This document shows positions 1-8,981 of a stretch of DNA of 64,000 nucleotides, one piece after another. The DNA is taken from NCBI GenBank assembly GCA_011391595.1, contig JAABQG010000004.1, forward strand, positions 22,676 to 86,675, given 5' to 3'. Each line of letters starts with the position of its first letter. The first letter of the stretch is position 1. The notes beneath the pieces are model-generated. The model saw nothing but the letters and a program-made list of their open reading frames with translations, ran no database searches and was not told the DNA's origin. The translations under genes were made by a program, and so were the position numbers. Source of the DNA: Hydrogenophaga sp. Lineage in GTDB: Bacteria; Pseudomonadota; Gammaproteobacteria; Burkholderiales; Burkholderiaceae_C.

Positions 1-369
1 TATGCCCACAAGCTGCAATTCATCTCACCTGACCAGTTCAACATCATCCAGTCGATCGACCTGCTGCTGATGGTGGTGATCGGCGGGCTGGGTTCGGTGC
101 ACGGTGCCTTCCTGGGCGCGATCTTCCTGATCACGATGCCGCAGGTGATTTCCCTGACCAAGGACTACCTGCCCGCCGCGGTCGGTCAGGCCCCCGGCCT
201 GCAGGCCGTGGTCTATGGCGTCGTGCTGGTGGCTTTCGTGCTGTTCGAACCGATGGGCCTGTACGGCCGCTGGCTCAAGGTGCGCGCCTGGATCCAGTTG
301 TTCCCCTTCTACCGGCAGGGCATGTTCAAGCGGCAGAAATCCTTCCAGAAATCCGATAGGCTGAAATGA
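1..369 (+). CDS. livM: Branched-chain amino acid-type ABC transporter permease (LivM family), C-terminal part
   Basis: Inner-membrane permease subunit of a Liv/HAAT-type ABC importer. The reading frame is open from base 1, so the 5' part lies outside the window. The visible 122 residues contain the conserved LivM segment 'MVVIGGLGSVHGAFLGA', followed by a hydrophobic last membrane segment and a basic cytoplasmic tail. The stop overlaps the livG start by 4 bases (ATGA), which implies translational coupling. With the downstream ATPases and binding proteins it forms a transporter. The nearby acyl-CoA ligase suggests a carboxylic-acid substrate rather than leucine, but this is inference. Confidence 0.9.
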   Translation, partial: YAHKLQFISPDQFNIIQSIDLLLMVVIGGLGSVHGAFLGAIFLITMPQVISLTKDYLPAAVGQAPGLQAVVYGVVLVAFVLFEPMGLYGRWLKVRAWIQLFPFYRQGMFKRQKSFQKSDRLK

Positions 370-1175
370 CAGAAATCCTTCTCTCAGCCCAGAACCTCAG
401 CGTGCGCTTCGGCGGCGTGCTGGCTGTCAACAACGTGAGCTTCGACGTGAAGCCCGGGGAGGTGTTCACGCTGATCGGGCCCAACGGCGCCGGCAAGACC
501 ACGGTGTTCAACCTGATCAGCCGCATCTACACCCCCACCGCCGGCGAGATCACTTACCTCGGACCGCAGGGCACGCTCAAGCTGACCGAACAGCCGCCGC
601 ACGCGATTGCCTCCCTCGGCATTGCGCGCACCTTCCAGAACATCGAACTGTTCGAGCACGCCACGGTGCTGCACAACCTGCTGATAGGGCGCCACACGCA
701 CCGCAAGACTGGCTTCTGGAGCGAGGTGTTCTTCACGCCCGCTACGCGCGCCGCCGAGATGGAGGCGCGCGAAAAGGCTGAACGCGTCATCGACTTCCTC
801 GACCTTCAACACCACCGCGATTCGCTGGTGGCCGGCCTGCCCTACGGCGTACGCAAGGTCGTGGAGATGGGCCGGGCGCTTTGCACCGAGCCGAAACTGC
901 TGCTGCTCGACGAGCCTTCATCCGGCCTGAATGTGGAGGAAACCGATGACATGGCCTTCTGGATTGCCGACATCAAGAATGTCCTCGGCATCACCGTGCT
1001 GATGGTGGAGCATGACATGACGCTGGTCTCCAAGGTGTCGGACCGCGTGCTGGCCATGAACCAGGGCGAAGTGCTGGCCATGGGCACGCCGCGCGAGGTG
1101 CAGAACGACCCGGGCGTGATCGAAGCCTACCTGGGCTCCATCGACGACGTGTCCTCGCTGCGGAGGCCTGCATGA
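366..1175 (+). CDS. livG: ABC transporter ATP-binding protein (LivG family)
   Basis: Cytoplasmic ATPase of the Liv-type importer, 269 aa, normal family length. It has Walker A 'GPNGAGKTT' near residue 38, Walker B 'LLLLDEPSSGL' near residue 178 and a switch His in 'LMVEHDM'. The ABC signature is the degenerate 'YGVRKVVEMGRAL' form usual for LivG proteins, and the C-terminal BCA_ABC_TP_C-like tail ends 'VIEAYLG'. It overlaps livM and livF by 4 bases on either side (ATGA), so the three are one translationally coupled operon. The real solute cannot be read from the sequence. Confidence 0.93.
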   Translation: MTEILLSAQNLSVRFGGVLAVNNVSFDVKPGEVFTLIGPNGAGKTTVFNLISRIYTPTAGEITYLGPQGTLKLTEQPPHAIASLGIARTFQNIELFEHATVLHNLLIGRHTHRKTGFWSEVFFTPATRAAEMEAREKAERVIDFLDLQHHRDSLVAGLPYGVRKVVEMGRALCTEPKLLLLDEPSSGLNVEETDDMAFWIADIKNVLGITVLMVEHDMTLVSKVSDRVLAMNQGEVLAMGTPREVQNDPGVIEAYLGSIDDVSSLRRPA

Positions 1176-1975
1176 GCACCACGCCCGCCACCCTGCCCGC
1201 CGAAGACGCGCCGGTGCTGAAGTTGCTCAACGTCGAGAGCGCCTACGGACCGATCAAGGCGATCCGTGGCGTGAGCCTGAAGGTGCGCCGCGGCGAAGTG
1301 GCCACGGTACTGGGCTCCAACGGCGCGGGCAAGACCACCATCCTCAAGACCATTTCCGGCATCATCGACCCGCGCAAGGGCTCGATCGAGTTCAAGGGCC
1401 AGGACATCACCGCGCGGGACCCGGCCTTCATCGTGCAGCAGGGTCTGTCCCATGTGCCCGAGGGCCGCGAGGTGTTCGCCCTGCTCAGCGTGCACGACAA
1501 CCTGCTGATGGGCGCCTACACCCGCAAGGACCGTGACGGCGTGGCGCGCGACATGGAGGCGGTCTATGGCTACTTTCCCATCCTGAAGGAGCGCAGTGCG
1601 CAAGATGCCGGCCTGCTCTCTGGCGGCCAGCAGCAGATGCTGTCGATCTCGCGTGCGCTGATGGCCAACCCCGACCTGATGCTGCTTGACGAGCCCAGTC
1701 TGGGCCTGAGCCCGAAGCTGACCAAGGAGATCTTCGAGATCGTGGTGCGCATCAACCGCGAGCGTGGCACCACTATCCTCCTGGTCGAGCAGAACGCCAA
1801 CATGGCGCTCAACGCGTCGGACTACGGCTATGTGCTGGAAAACGGCCGCATCGTCATGGAAGACACCTGCGCTAACTTGCGCGAGAAGGACGACATCAAG
1901 GAGTTCTACCTCGGCCTGAAGGAAACCGGCATGCGCGACGAGCGGCGCTGGAAAAAGAAGAAGAATTGGAGATAA
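1172..1975 (+). CDS. livF: ABC transporter ATP-binding protein (LivF family)
   Basis: Second ATPase of the importer, 267 aa. Walker A 'GSNGAGKTT', signature 'LSGGQQQML' and Walker B 'LMLLDEPSLGLSP' are all intact, with the switch region 'LLVEQNA'. It is slightly longer than typical LivF proteins (about 235 aa) because of an N-terminal leader of about 15 residues and a Lys/Arg-rich tail (ends RRWKKKKNWR). The ATGA overlap with livG shows coupling. LivF and LivG form the heterodimeric nucleotide-binding engine in this family. Confidence 0.93.
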   Translation: MSTTPATLPAEDAPVLKLLNVESAYGPIKAIRGVSLKVRRGEVATVLGSNGAGKTTILKTISGIIDPRKGSIEFKGQDITARDPAFIVQQGLSHVPEGREVFALLSVHDNLLMGAYTRKDRDGVARDMEAVYGYFPILKERSAQDAGLLSGGQQQMLSISRALMANPDLMLLDEPSLGLSPKLTKEIFEIVVRINRERGTTILLVEQNANMALNASDYGYVLENGRIVMEDTCANLREKDDIKEFYLGLKETGMRDERRWKKKKNWR

Positions 1976-1991
1976 GCATGAACGCCGCGCA

Positions 1992-2060
1992 GAGCCGCCT
2001 CAAGCCAGTGAAGGCCCCCTTGGGGGGCAGCGAAGTACACGAAGTGACAAGCGTGGGGAC
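1992..2060 (+). repeat. Intergenic GC-rich repeat, copy A
   Basis: The core at 2013-2033 (GGCCCCCTTGGGGGGCAGCG and onward) matches 11139-11159 with one difference, and the flanks GCCGCC..CAAG on the left and AAGCGTGGGGAC on the right are also shared. The CCCCC/GGGGG centre can fold into a hairpin. It sits between livF and the acyl-CoA ligase, ending 10 bases before that gene's start codon. It looks like a REP-type dispersed element; no function is known to me. Confidence 0.7.
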
Positions 2061-2069
2061 CATTTTTTC

Positions 2070-3926
2070 ATGAGCAATCTTTGGGACTTGTCACACATCC
2101 AGCCCTGCACCGACATCGTGGTGAAGGGGGACACGCTTTCAGCGATGTTCTGGAACGCGGTTGAGCAGCGCGGGCCGAACGTGTGGATGCGCCAGAAAGA
2201 CCTGGGCATCTGGCGCAGCTCGACCTGGCGCCAGACCGGCGACGCCGTGCTCGAGATCGCCGGCGGCCTGCTGAGCCTGGGCTTCAAGCCCCACGAGACT
2301 GCGTCGATCCTGGCCAACACCGTGGTTGACTGGGTGCTGGCCGACCTGGCGGTGCTGAGCTGTGGCGGTGTCTCCAACGGCATCTACCCGACCGACGCTG
2401 CCAGCCAGGTGCACTACCTGTGCGAGGACTCGCGCACCACGATCCTGTTCGTCGAAGACGACGAGCAACTTGACAAGGCGCTTGAGGTGCGCGGGCAGTT
2501 GCCGCTGCTGCGCAAGATCGTGGTCTTCGACATGGAGGGCCTGCACAAGCTCGACGATCCGGGGGTGATCGGCCTGGACGCCCTGCGTGCGCTGGGCCGC
2601 GAGTACAACGCGCTGCACCCAGGCGCGGTGATGGAGCGTGCCCGGGCCTGCCGGCCCGACGACCTGGCGATACTGGTCTACACCTCGGGCACCACCGGTC
2701 GGCCCAAGGGGGCGATGCACACCCACGGCGCTCTGGTCTACACCGTGCATGGCTACAACACGCTGATCTCGCGCAACGAGAGCGACGAATGCATGTGCTT
2801 CCTTCCCCTGTGCCACATCGCGGAGCGCATGGGCGGCGAATACTTCTCGATGTACACCGGCGCCAAGCTCAATTTCGTCGAGAACCCCGAGACCGTGCCG
2901 GAGAACGTGCGCGAGATCGCGCCCACGGTGTTCACGGCCGTGCCGCGGGTGTGGGAGAAGTTCTACTCCGGCGTGATGATCACGCTCAAGGAAGCCAGCC
3001 GCATGCAGCAGCTGGCCTATGGCTGGGCAATCGGCGTGGGCACGCGGATTGCGGATCTCGTTTTGGCTGGCAAGCCAGTGGGCGGCGGGCTCAAGCTGCA
3101 GTTCACCCTGGCGCGCTGGCTGGCCTTGAACAATGTTCGCAAGCTCATCGGCATTCACCGGGCGCGCTTCCTGGTGACTGGCGCGGCGCCGATTTCACCC
3201 GAGCTCGTGAAGTGGTATCTCGCCTTGGGCGTGCCCATGCTCGAGGTCTGGGGCATGACCGAAACCTGCGGCGCCTCCACCGGGGTGCCGGCCGAGCGCA
3301 TCAAGCCCGGCTCCATCGGGCCCGCCGCAGGCTTCAACGAAGTCCGCATCGATCCGGCGACCGGCGAAATCCTGGTGCGCGGCCCCAACGTCTTCAAGGG
3401 CTACCTGAACCAGCCCGAGAAAACCGCCGAGACCATCGATACCGACGGCTGGCTGCACACCGGCGACGTGGGGGTGATGGACGAGGACGGTTACTTCAAG
3501 ATCACCGACCGGATGAAGGACATCATCATCACGGCCGGCGGCAAGAACATCACGCCCAGCGAACTGGAAAACGAGCTGAAGTTCTCGCCCTATGTCACGG
3601 ATGCCGTGGTGATCGGCGACAAGCGGCCTTACCTGACCGTCATCATCATGATCGACCAGGAAAACGTCGAGAAGTACGCCCAGGACCACGACGTGCCCTT
3701 CTCCAACTATGTCAGCCTGACGCGCTCGGCCGAGGTGCAGGCGCTGATCCAGGAGGTACTCGACGGCGTGAACAAGAAGTTTGCCCGGGTCGAGCAGATC
3801 AAGAAATTCTTCCTGCTGGAAACCCAGTTGACGGCGGAAGACGAGGAACTCACCCCGACCATGAAGCTCAAACGCAAGCTGGTCGAGAAGAAGTACGCCG
3901 AGCAAATTGAAGCCATGTATCGTTAA
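2070..3926 (+). CDS. AMP-dependent long-chain acyl-CoA synthetase (FadD15-like)
   Basis: A 618-aa class I adenylate-forming enzyme, predicted to activate a carboxylic acid to its acyl-CoA with ATP. The P-loop motif 'YTSGTTGRPKGAM' lies near residue 212, the A5 motif 'EVWGMTETCG' near residue 393, the hinge motif 'GWLHTGDVGVMDEDGYFKI' near residue 462 and the catalytic-Lys region 'LKRKLVEKKY' near the C terminus. Length and the long insert after the P-loop match the long-chain (FadD15/ACSBG) branch. It lies between livF and two periplasmic binding proteins, so transport and activation are probably linked. The substrate is unknown. Confidence 0.88.
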   Translation: MSNLWDLSHIQPCTDIVVKGDTLSAMFWNAVEQRGPNVWMRQKDLGIWRSSTWRQTGDAVLEIAGGLLSLGFKPHETASILANTVVDWVLADLAVLSCGGVSNGIYPTDAASQVHYLCEDSRTTILFVEDDEQLDKALEVRGQLPLLRKIVVFDMEGLHKLDDPGVIGLDALRALGREYNALHPGAVMERARACRPDDLAILVYTSGTTGRPKGAMHTHGALVYTVHGYNTLISRNESDECMCFLPLCHIAERMGGEYFSMYTGAKLNFVENPETVPENVREIAPTVFTAVPRVWEKFYSGVMITLKEASRMQQLAYGWAIGVGTRIADLVLAGKPVGGGLKLQFTLARWLALNNVRKLIGIHRARFLVTGAAPISPELVKWYLALGVPMLEVWGMTETCGASTGVPAERIKPGSIGPAAGFNEVRIDPATGEILVRGPNVFKGYLNQPEKTAETIDTDGWLHTGDVGVMDEDGYFKITDRMKDIIITAGGKNITPSELENELKFSPYVTDAVVIGDKRPYLTVIIMIDQENVEKYAQDHDVPFSNYVSLTRSAEVQALIQEVLDGVNKKFARVEQIKKFFLLETQLTAEDEELTPTMKLKRKLVEKKYAEQIEAMYR

Positions 3927-3944
3927 CCCCGCAGGAGATACCTC

Positions 3945-5129
3945 ATGAAAAAGACCTTGTCGAAGTTCCACGCGCTCATTCCCGCCGCGCTGACCGCAGC
4001 CGCGCTGTGGACGCTGGCCAGTCCGGCCGTCGCCCAGCAGGGCGTCAGCAAGGACGAAATCCTGGTCGGCACCATTCAGGACCTGTCCGGTCCGCTGGCC
4101 GGCTATGGCAAGCAGGCGCGCAACGGCCTGCAATTGCGGGTGGATGAAATCAACGAGCAGGGCGGCATCCACGGCCGCAAGATCAAGCTGCTGGTCGAGG
4201 ACTCGGGTTACGACCCCAAGAAAGCCGTGCTGGCCGCGCAGAAGCTGGTCAACCAGGACAAGATATTCATCATGGCAGGCCACATCGGAACGGCGCAGAA
4301 CAATGCAGCCATGCCGGTGCAGTTCGATAAAAAGATCGTCAACTTCATGCCCCTGACGGCGGCGCGCGAGATGTACGAGCCGTTGAACCCGCTCAAGTTC
4401 GCCATGCTCAGCGCCTACTACGACCAGATGCGCATCGCCGTGCCACGCATGGCCAAGGAAAAGAACGCCAAGAAAGTCTGCGCCATCTACCAGGACGACG
4501 AATTCGGCCTGGAAGTGCTGCGCGGCGCTGAAGCCGGCTTGAAGACGATCAACATGGAAATGGTGGAGAAAACCTCGTTCAAGCGCGGCGCCACCGATTT
4601 CTCCTCCCAGGTGGCGCGCATGAAGAGCGCGGGCTGCGACATGGTGGTGCTGGGCACCATCATTCGCGAGACCATCGGCACCATCGCCGAATCGCGCAAG
4701 ACCAGCTTCAACCCGGTTTTCCTGGGCTCCGTGGCCGCCTATACCGACCTCATCCACAAGCTCGGCGGCAAGGCCATGGATGGCATGTACGCGACGATGA
4801 CCGTGCAGAACCCCTACCTGGACGAGGCCTCGCAGCCGCTGCGCTTCTGGGCCAACAAGTACAAGACCAAGTTCAATGAAGACCCGACCGTGTTCTCCGC
4901 CTACGGCTACGTCATCATGGACCTGTTCATCCGCGCTGCGCAGAAGACTGGCCCCGGCCTGAACACCGACAGCTTCGTCAAGGCCATGGACACCATGACC
5001 GTGCCGCCGGACATCTTCGGTACCCCTGAGCAGAAATTCACCCCCACCAAGCACTTGGGCAGCGACGCCTCGCGCCTGTCCCAGTTGCAGGACGGCAAGT
5101 GGAAGATCGTGTCCGACTACTTCAAGTAA
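3945..5129 (+). CDS. ABC transporter periplasmic substrate-binding protein (Peripla_BP_6)
   Basis: A 394-aa secreted binding protein of the Leu/Ile/Val-BP family. An N-terminal signal peptide (KK, hydrophobic stretch, cleavage near AVA-QQ, residue 30) precedes the typical opening 'ILVGTIQDLSGPLAGYGKQ'. The two-lobed type I fold is indicated by the 'QDDEFGLEVLRGAEAGLK' segment. An AGGAGA Shine-Dalgarno lies 8 bases before the ATG. It is strongly similar to the next gene and so is a tandem duplicate. It presumably feeds the LivM/G/F transporter; the solute is not predictable. Confidence 0.9.
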   Translation: MKKTLSKFHALIPAALTAAALWTLASPAVAQQGVSKDEILVGTIQDLSGPLAGYGKQARNGLQLRVDEINEQGGIHGRKIKLLVEDSGYDPKKAVLAAQKLVNQDKIFIMAGHIGTAQNNAAMPVQFDKKIVNFMPLTAAREMYEPLNPLKFAMLSAYYDQMRIAVPRMAKEKNAKKVCAIYQDDEFGLEVLRGAEAGLKTINMEMVEKTSFKRGATDFSSQVARMKSAGCDMVVLGTIIRETIGTIAESRKTSFNPVFLGSVAAYTDLIHKLGGKAMDGMYATMTVQNPYLDEASQPLRFWANKYKTKFNEDPTVFSAYGYVIMDLFIRAAQKTGPGLNTDSFVKAMDTMTVPPDIFGTPEQKFTPTKHLGSDASRLSQLQDGKWKIVSDYFK

Positions 5130-5149
5130 GCACGGAGGCGGTTCGCCGG

Positions 5150-5171
5150 CCCGCACTAGGGAAAGTGCGGG
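5150..5171 (+). other. Hairpin between the two binding-protein genes
   Basis: CCCGCAC (5150-5156) pairs perfectly with GTGCGGG (5165-5171) across an 8-base loop. No T-run follows, so it is not a standard terminator. It may stabilise or attenuate the mRNA between the two binding-protein genes. Confidence 0.4.
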
Positions 5172-5231
5172 TTCGCGGCGACGTGCAGCAGTCTATAACC
5201 ACGGACATTCATTCACAGGAGACAAGGCACC

Positions 5232-6404
5232 ATGAAATTCAGACCCATCGCGGCCCTCGCGGCCATGGCACTGGCCGGCGGCCTGGCCCAGGCCCAGAAC
5301 TCCAACCAGGGCGTGTCCAAGACCGAGATCACGCTCGGCTCCATCCAGGACCTTTCCGGCCCCATCGCCGGCTTTGGCAAGCAGGTGCGCCTGGGCATGA
5401 TGCTGCGCGTGGACGAAGTCAACGAGCAGGGCGGAATCCATGGCCGCAAGATCATGCTGAAGGTGGAAGACTCGGCCTACGACCCCAAGAAGGCGGTGTT
5501 GGCGGCCCAGAAGCTGGTGAACCAGGACAAGATCTTCACGATGGTCGGCCACATCGGCACCGCGCAGAACCTGGCCACGTTCCCGGTGCTGTTCGACAAG
5601 AACATCATCAACTTCTTCCCGGTGACGGCCGCGCGCGAAATGTACGACCCGTTCAACCGGCTCAAGTATTCCTTTGCTGCCACCTACTTTGACCAGATGC
5701 GCCTGGCCACGCCCAAGCTGGTCAAGGAGAAGGGCGCCAAGAAAGTCTGCACGATGTACCAGGACGACGAATTTGGCCTGGAAGTCATGCGCGGCGCCGA
5801 GGAGGGCCTGAAGGACATCGGCATGACGATGACCGAGAAGACCAGCTACAAGCGCGGCGCCACCGACTTCTCCTCGCAGGTCGCGAAGATGAAATCATCC
5901 GGTTGCGACATGGTCGTGCTGGGCACCATCATCCGCGAGACCATCGGCGCCATCGGCGAGTCGCGCAAGACCGGTTTCAACCCGGTGTTCCTGGGCTCCA
6001 GCGCCGCCTACACCGACCTGATCCACAAGCTCGGCGGCAAGGCGATGGATGGCCTTTACGCCACGATGACCGTGCAGAACCCTTACACGGATGAGCCTTC
6101 GCAACCGATCCGCTTCTGGGCCAACAAGTACAAGACCAAGTTCAATGAAGACCCGACCGTGTTTTCCGTCTATGGCTACCTGGCGGTGGACTCCTTCCTG
6201 CGCGCCGCCCAGAAGGCCGGCCCTAATCTGAGCACCGACAGCTTCATCAAGGCGATGGACACCATGACCATCCCGCCGGACATCTTCGGCAGCGCAGAGC
6301 AGACTTTCACGCCGACCAAACGCCTGGGCAGCAACGCCACGCGCCTGTCGCAGCTGCAGGACACGCGCTGGAAGGTGACTTCGGAATACATGATGATCAA
6401 GTAA
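5232..6404 (+). CDS. ABC transporter periplasmic substrate-binding protein, tandem paralogue
   Basis: A 390-aa paralogue of the preceding protein, with signal peptide (cleavage near AQA-QN, residue 21) and the same 'GSIQDLSGPIAGFGKQ' opening. The two proteins share long identical blocks, for example 'YQDDEFGLEV' and 'RFWANKYKTKFNEDPT'. It is preceded by an AGGAGA ribosome-binding site and followed by an intrinsic terminator, so it ends the plus-strand transport operon. Differences in the predicted ligand cleft suggest it may bind a related but not identical carboxylate; this is inference. Confidence 0.9.
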   Translation: MKFRPIAALAAMALAGGLAQAQNSNQGVSKTEITLGSIQDLSGPIAGFGKQVRLGMMLRVDEVNEQGGIHGRKIMLKVEDSAYDPKKAVLAAQKLVNQDKIFTMVGHIGTAQNLATFPVLFDKNIINFFPVTAAREMYDPFNRLKYSFAATYFDQMRLATPKLVKEKGAKKVCTMYQDDEFGLEVMRGAEEGLKDIGMTMTEKTSYKRGATDFSSQVAKMKSSGCDMVVLGTIIRETIGAIGESRKTGFNPVFLGSSAAYTDLIHKLGGKAMDGLYATMTVQNPYTDEPSQPIRFWANKYKTKFNEDPTVFSVYGYLAVDSFLRAAQKAGPNLSTDSFIKAMDTMTIPPDIFGSAEQTFTPTKRLGSNATRLSQLQDTRWKVTSEYMMIK

Positions 6405-6424
6405 GGCTTGCGCCCATGGGCCTC

Positions 6425-6452
6425 AAAAAAACCGCCTCCGGGCGGTTTTTTT
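6425..6452. terminator. Bidirectional intrinsic terminator
   Basis: A-run (6425-6431), stem CCGCC (6432-6436), loop TCCG, stem GGCGG (6441-6445) and T-run (6446-6452). The symmetrical A/T flanks let it end both the plus-strand transport operon and the minus-strand catabolic genes that converge here. Confidence 0.88.
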
Positions 6453-6513
6453 ATGCGAAATTGGCCATTCCTCAGCGTCGCCCGGTCTTCTTTTGCTACT
6501 TTAATTGCAGCAT

Positions 6514-6996
6514 TCAAGACACGATGTAAGCGCCTGCTCCGGTCGACAGCAGCTTGCCATCGGCCGCCAGGAACTCCATGCGGGTCGACGCCACCCGGGA
6601 GCCCAGGCGCATCACCTCGGCGCGCAGCTCGAAATACTCGCTGATGCCCGGGCGCAGGTAGTCGATGCGCAGGTCGATGGTGCCGAGCTTGGCGAAGCGG
6701 TGCAGGCGCTGCAACGGCGACTCGTCCATGTGGCGCGCGCCGATGGCGGCCATCACGGCCAGGCCGCCCATCGCATCCAGCCCGGCGCTGATCACGCCCC
6801 CATGCACGCGGTTGAAGCTGTAGTGGCCCACCAGTTCAGGGCGCATGTCGATACGTGCGCTCACCCGCGTGGGCGTGAGGCTGGTGATCTTCAGGCCGAG
6901 CACCTGATTGAAGACGATCTTTTCCTCGAAGATGGCCTTCAGGCCGGTGATGAACTCGGGCTCGAATTCGGTGATGGGGGCAACTTGTCTGGGCAT
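6514..6996 (-). CDS. Hotdog-fold acyl-CoA thioesterase (PaaI-like)
   Basis: A 160-aa hotdog thioesterase expected to hydrolyse acyl-CoA esters. The ATG at 6996 is chosen because the conserved domain begins soon after it; the frame stays open upstream only because it shadows the neighbouring dehydrogenase gene. The central helix motif 'FNRVHGGVISAGLDAMGG' carries the HGG signature with the nearby Asp of PaaI-type enzymes. It follows the acyl-CoA dehydrogenase by 23 bases on the same strand, so it is probably in the same operon, controlling CoA release from catabolic intermediates. Confidence 0.85.
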   Translation of the reverse strand: MPRQVAPITEFEPEFITGLKAIFEEKIVFNQVLGLKITSLTPTRVSARIDMRPELVGHYSFNRVHGGVISAGLDAMGGLAVMAAIGARHMDESPLQRLHRFAKLGTIDLRIDYLRPGISEYFELRAEVMRLGSRVASTRMEFLAADGKLLSTGAGAYIVS

Positions 6997-7019
6997 GGAT
7001 CGATTGTCGTGCAGACCGC

Positions 7020-8201
7020 TCAACGCGCCGCCGGCCGTTTCGCCACGCCCATGATGCGCGCCAGGATGCCCAGCATCACCTCGTCCGCGCCGCCGCCAAT
7101 CGAGCCCAGGCGTCCGTCCCGGTACATGCGCGAGACTTTGTTTTCCCAAGTGAAGCCCATGCCGCCCCAGAACTGCAGGCAGGTGTCGGGCACGATGCGG
7201 TTCAGTCGCCCGGCTTTCAGCTTGGCCATGGAGGCCAGCTCGGTCACGTCCTGGCCCTGCACATAGAGTTCGCCGGCGCGGTAGGTCAGCGCGCGCAAGC
7301 TTTCCACCTCTGTTTTCATCTCCGCCAGCTTGAACTGCACCCACTGCTGGTCGGCCAGCGTGGCGCCGAACAGCTTGCGTTCCTGCGCCCATTCGATGGT
7401 CCAGGCGATGCAGTTGCTCAGGGATTGCAGGCAACTGGCCGCCGCCCACAGGCGCTCCTCCTGGAACTGCTGCATCTGGTAGATGAAGCCCTGACCTTCG
7501 TCGCCGATGCGGTAACGCTGCGGCACGCGCACCTCGTCGAAATAGATCAGGCCTGTGTCCGACGAATTCATGCCGATCTTGCGGATCTTCTGCGCGACTT
7601 CGATGCCCTTCGTCAGCTTGCCATTCGGGCCATCGCGCATCGGCACCATCACCAGGCTCTTGTTCTTGTGCGCCGACCCTTCTCCGGTGTTGACCAGCAT
7701 GCACATCCAGTCGGCCTGCAGGCTGTTGGTGATCCACATCTTCTGGCCGGTGATCACGTAGTCGTCGCCGTCCTTGCATGCCACGCTCTTGATGGCCGAC
7801 ACATCGCTGCCCGCGCCGGGCTCGGAGACGCCGATGCAGCCCACCGCGTCGCCGGCAATCGCAGGGACCAGGAACTCGCGGCGCAGCTCATCACTGCCGA
7901 AGCGCGCCAATGCGGGCGTGCACATGTCGGTCTGCACCCCGATGGCCATGGGCACGCCGCCACAGTCGATATGGCCCAGCCCCTCGGCCATGGCCATGGC
8001 GTAGGAATAGTCGAGACCGGCGCCGCCGAAGGCTTCCGGTTTGGTCAGTCCGAGCAGGCCCAGGTTGCCGAGCTTCTTGAAAACCTCATGAGCGGGGAAA
8101 ATCTCGGCGGCCTCCCACTCATCGACGTGCGGGTTGATCTCCGCGTCGATGAAACGCTTGAGGGTCTTCTGGATTTCGAGGTGTTCGTGGGTGTAGTTCA
8201 T
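7020..8201 (-). CDS. Acyl-CoA dehydrogenase
   Basis: A 393-aa FAD-dependent acyl-CoA dehydrogenase introducing the alpha-beta double bond in an acyl-CoA and passing electrons to ETF. It shows the N-terminal helical domain, the middle beta domain with 'GVSEPGAGSDVSAIKS' and 'KMWITNS', and the C-terminal region with 'LQFWGGMGFTWEN' and 'ADEVMLGILARIMG'. The ATG at 8201 has AGGGAAC upstream; an earlier in-frame ATG gives only six extra residues. It lies downstream of a TetR gene and upstream of the thioesterase. Chain-length specificity is not determinable here. Confidence 0.9.
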   Translation of the reverse strand: MNYTHEHLEIQKTLKRFIDAEINPHVDEWEAAEIFPAHEVFKKLGNLGLLGLTKPEAFGGAGLDYSYAMAMAEGLGHIDCGGVPMAIGVQTDMCTPALARFGSDELRREFLVPAIAGDAVGCIGVSEPGAGSDVSAIKSVACKDGDDYVITGQKMWITNSLQADWMCMLVNTGEGSAHKNKSLVMVPMRDGPNGKLTKGIEVAQKIRKIGMNSSDTGLIYFDEVRVPQRYRIGDEGQGFIYQMQQFQEERLWAAASCLQSLSNCIAWTIEWAQERKLFGATLADQQWVQFKLAEMKTEVESLRALTYRAGELYVQGQDVTELASMAKLKAGRLNRIVPDTCLQFWGGMGFTWENKVSRMYRDGRLGSIGGGADEVMLGILARIMGVAKRPAAR

Positions 8202-8239
8202 GGGAGTTCCCTGCGGCATCGACCCAGCCTGCGTTGGCG

Positions 8240-8923
8240 TCAGGCTTCGTGAATGAAAAGCGCCAGAGCGGCGGCGGTGAGATCGTCGAGCGAGGCGCCC
8301 TTCCTGCGGTCGTACCACTGCACCGACCAATTGAGCGCGCCAAAGATCAGCAGGCGCGCCAGTTTGACGTCGGCACGCAACTGCCCCGCCGTGTGCAGGG
8401 CTTCCAGTATCGGCGTCCAGGCCGCTTCGTAATCGCCCTGCAACTGGACCAGACTGACGCGCTGGCGCGGCGTGAGGGCGCGCGACTCGTACAGCATCAC
8501 CGGGATGAAGTCGCTGCCCGGCCCGAGCAGCACATCGAACTGGTTGCGGATCAAAATGGCCAATACCCATCGTGCATCGGTCTTAGATTGCTCTGCTTTT
8601 TGTAGTGCTCGCGTTTGTCGCTCAATCGCCGAGCGCATGCCTTCTTCCATCACCGCATGCAACAGAGCGCCCTTGCTCTTGAAGTGGTAGAAGGGCGAGC
8701 CGCTGCGCATGCCGACGGCCGCGGCGATGTCGCGGGTGCTGGTGGCGTCGAACCCCTTGCGGTGAAACAGCTTGGCGGCGGCGTGGATCAGTTCTTGGCG
8801 GCGGTTGCCGTCATCACGCTCGTCCGCGGTCTTGCGGGGTCGCCCACGCGGGCGCTTGGCGGAGGACAGGGTCTGGGTCGAGGGGAGATCGGGCGCGAGG
8901 TCAGGCGCCAGTTGGGCATGCAT
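8240..8923 (-). CDS. TetR/AcrR-family transcriptional regulator
   Basis: A 227-aa one-component repressor candidate. After a disordered N terminus with an AT-hook-like 'KRPRGRPRK' stretch, the TetR helix-turn-helix occupies about residues 47-93 ('STRDIAAAVGMRSGSPFYHF'). The ligand domain is variable. It lies between an enoyl-CoA hydratase and an acyl-CoA dehydrogenase on the same strand, so an acyl-CoA effector is plausible. A palindrome at 8958-8971 in its own upstream gap suggests autoregulation. A TTG at 8932 is an alternative start. Confidence 0.88.
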   Translation of the reverse strand: MHAQLAPDLAPDLPSTQTLSSAKRPRGRPRKTADERDDGNRRQELIHAAAKLFHRKGFDATSTRDIAAAVGMRSGSPFYHFKSKGALLHAVMEEGMRSAIERQTRALQKAEQSKTDARWVLAILIRNQFDVLLGPGSDFIPVMLYESRALTPRQRVSLVQLQGDYEAAWTPILEALHTAGQLRADVKLARLLIFGALNWSVQWYDRRKGASLDDLTAAALALFIHEA

Positions 8924-8957
8924 GGGATGCAACCATAACAGCCCGCCTTATTATTAG

Positions 8958-8971
8958 CAAGCGTTCGCTTG
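8958..8971. promoter_or_regulatory. Palindromic operator candidate upstream of the TetR gene
   Basis: CAAGCG (8958-8963), TT, CGCTTG (8966-8971) form a perfect 6-bp inverted repeat 35 bases before the TetR start, inside the only non-coding gap of this stretch. This is typical spacing for an autoregulatory TetR operator. Confidence 0.55.
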
Positions 8972-8981
8972 GTGAAATACC

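Noticed and set aside
3195..5156. Minus-strand open frame of over 650 codons
   Set aside because: Antisense of the acyl-CoA synthetase and first binding protein, both with clear motifs; no domain is seen in it.
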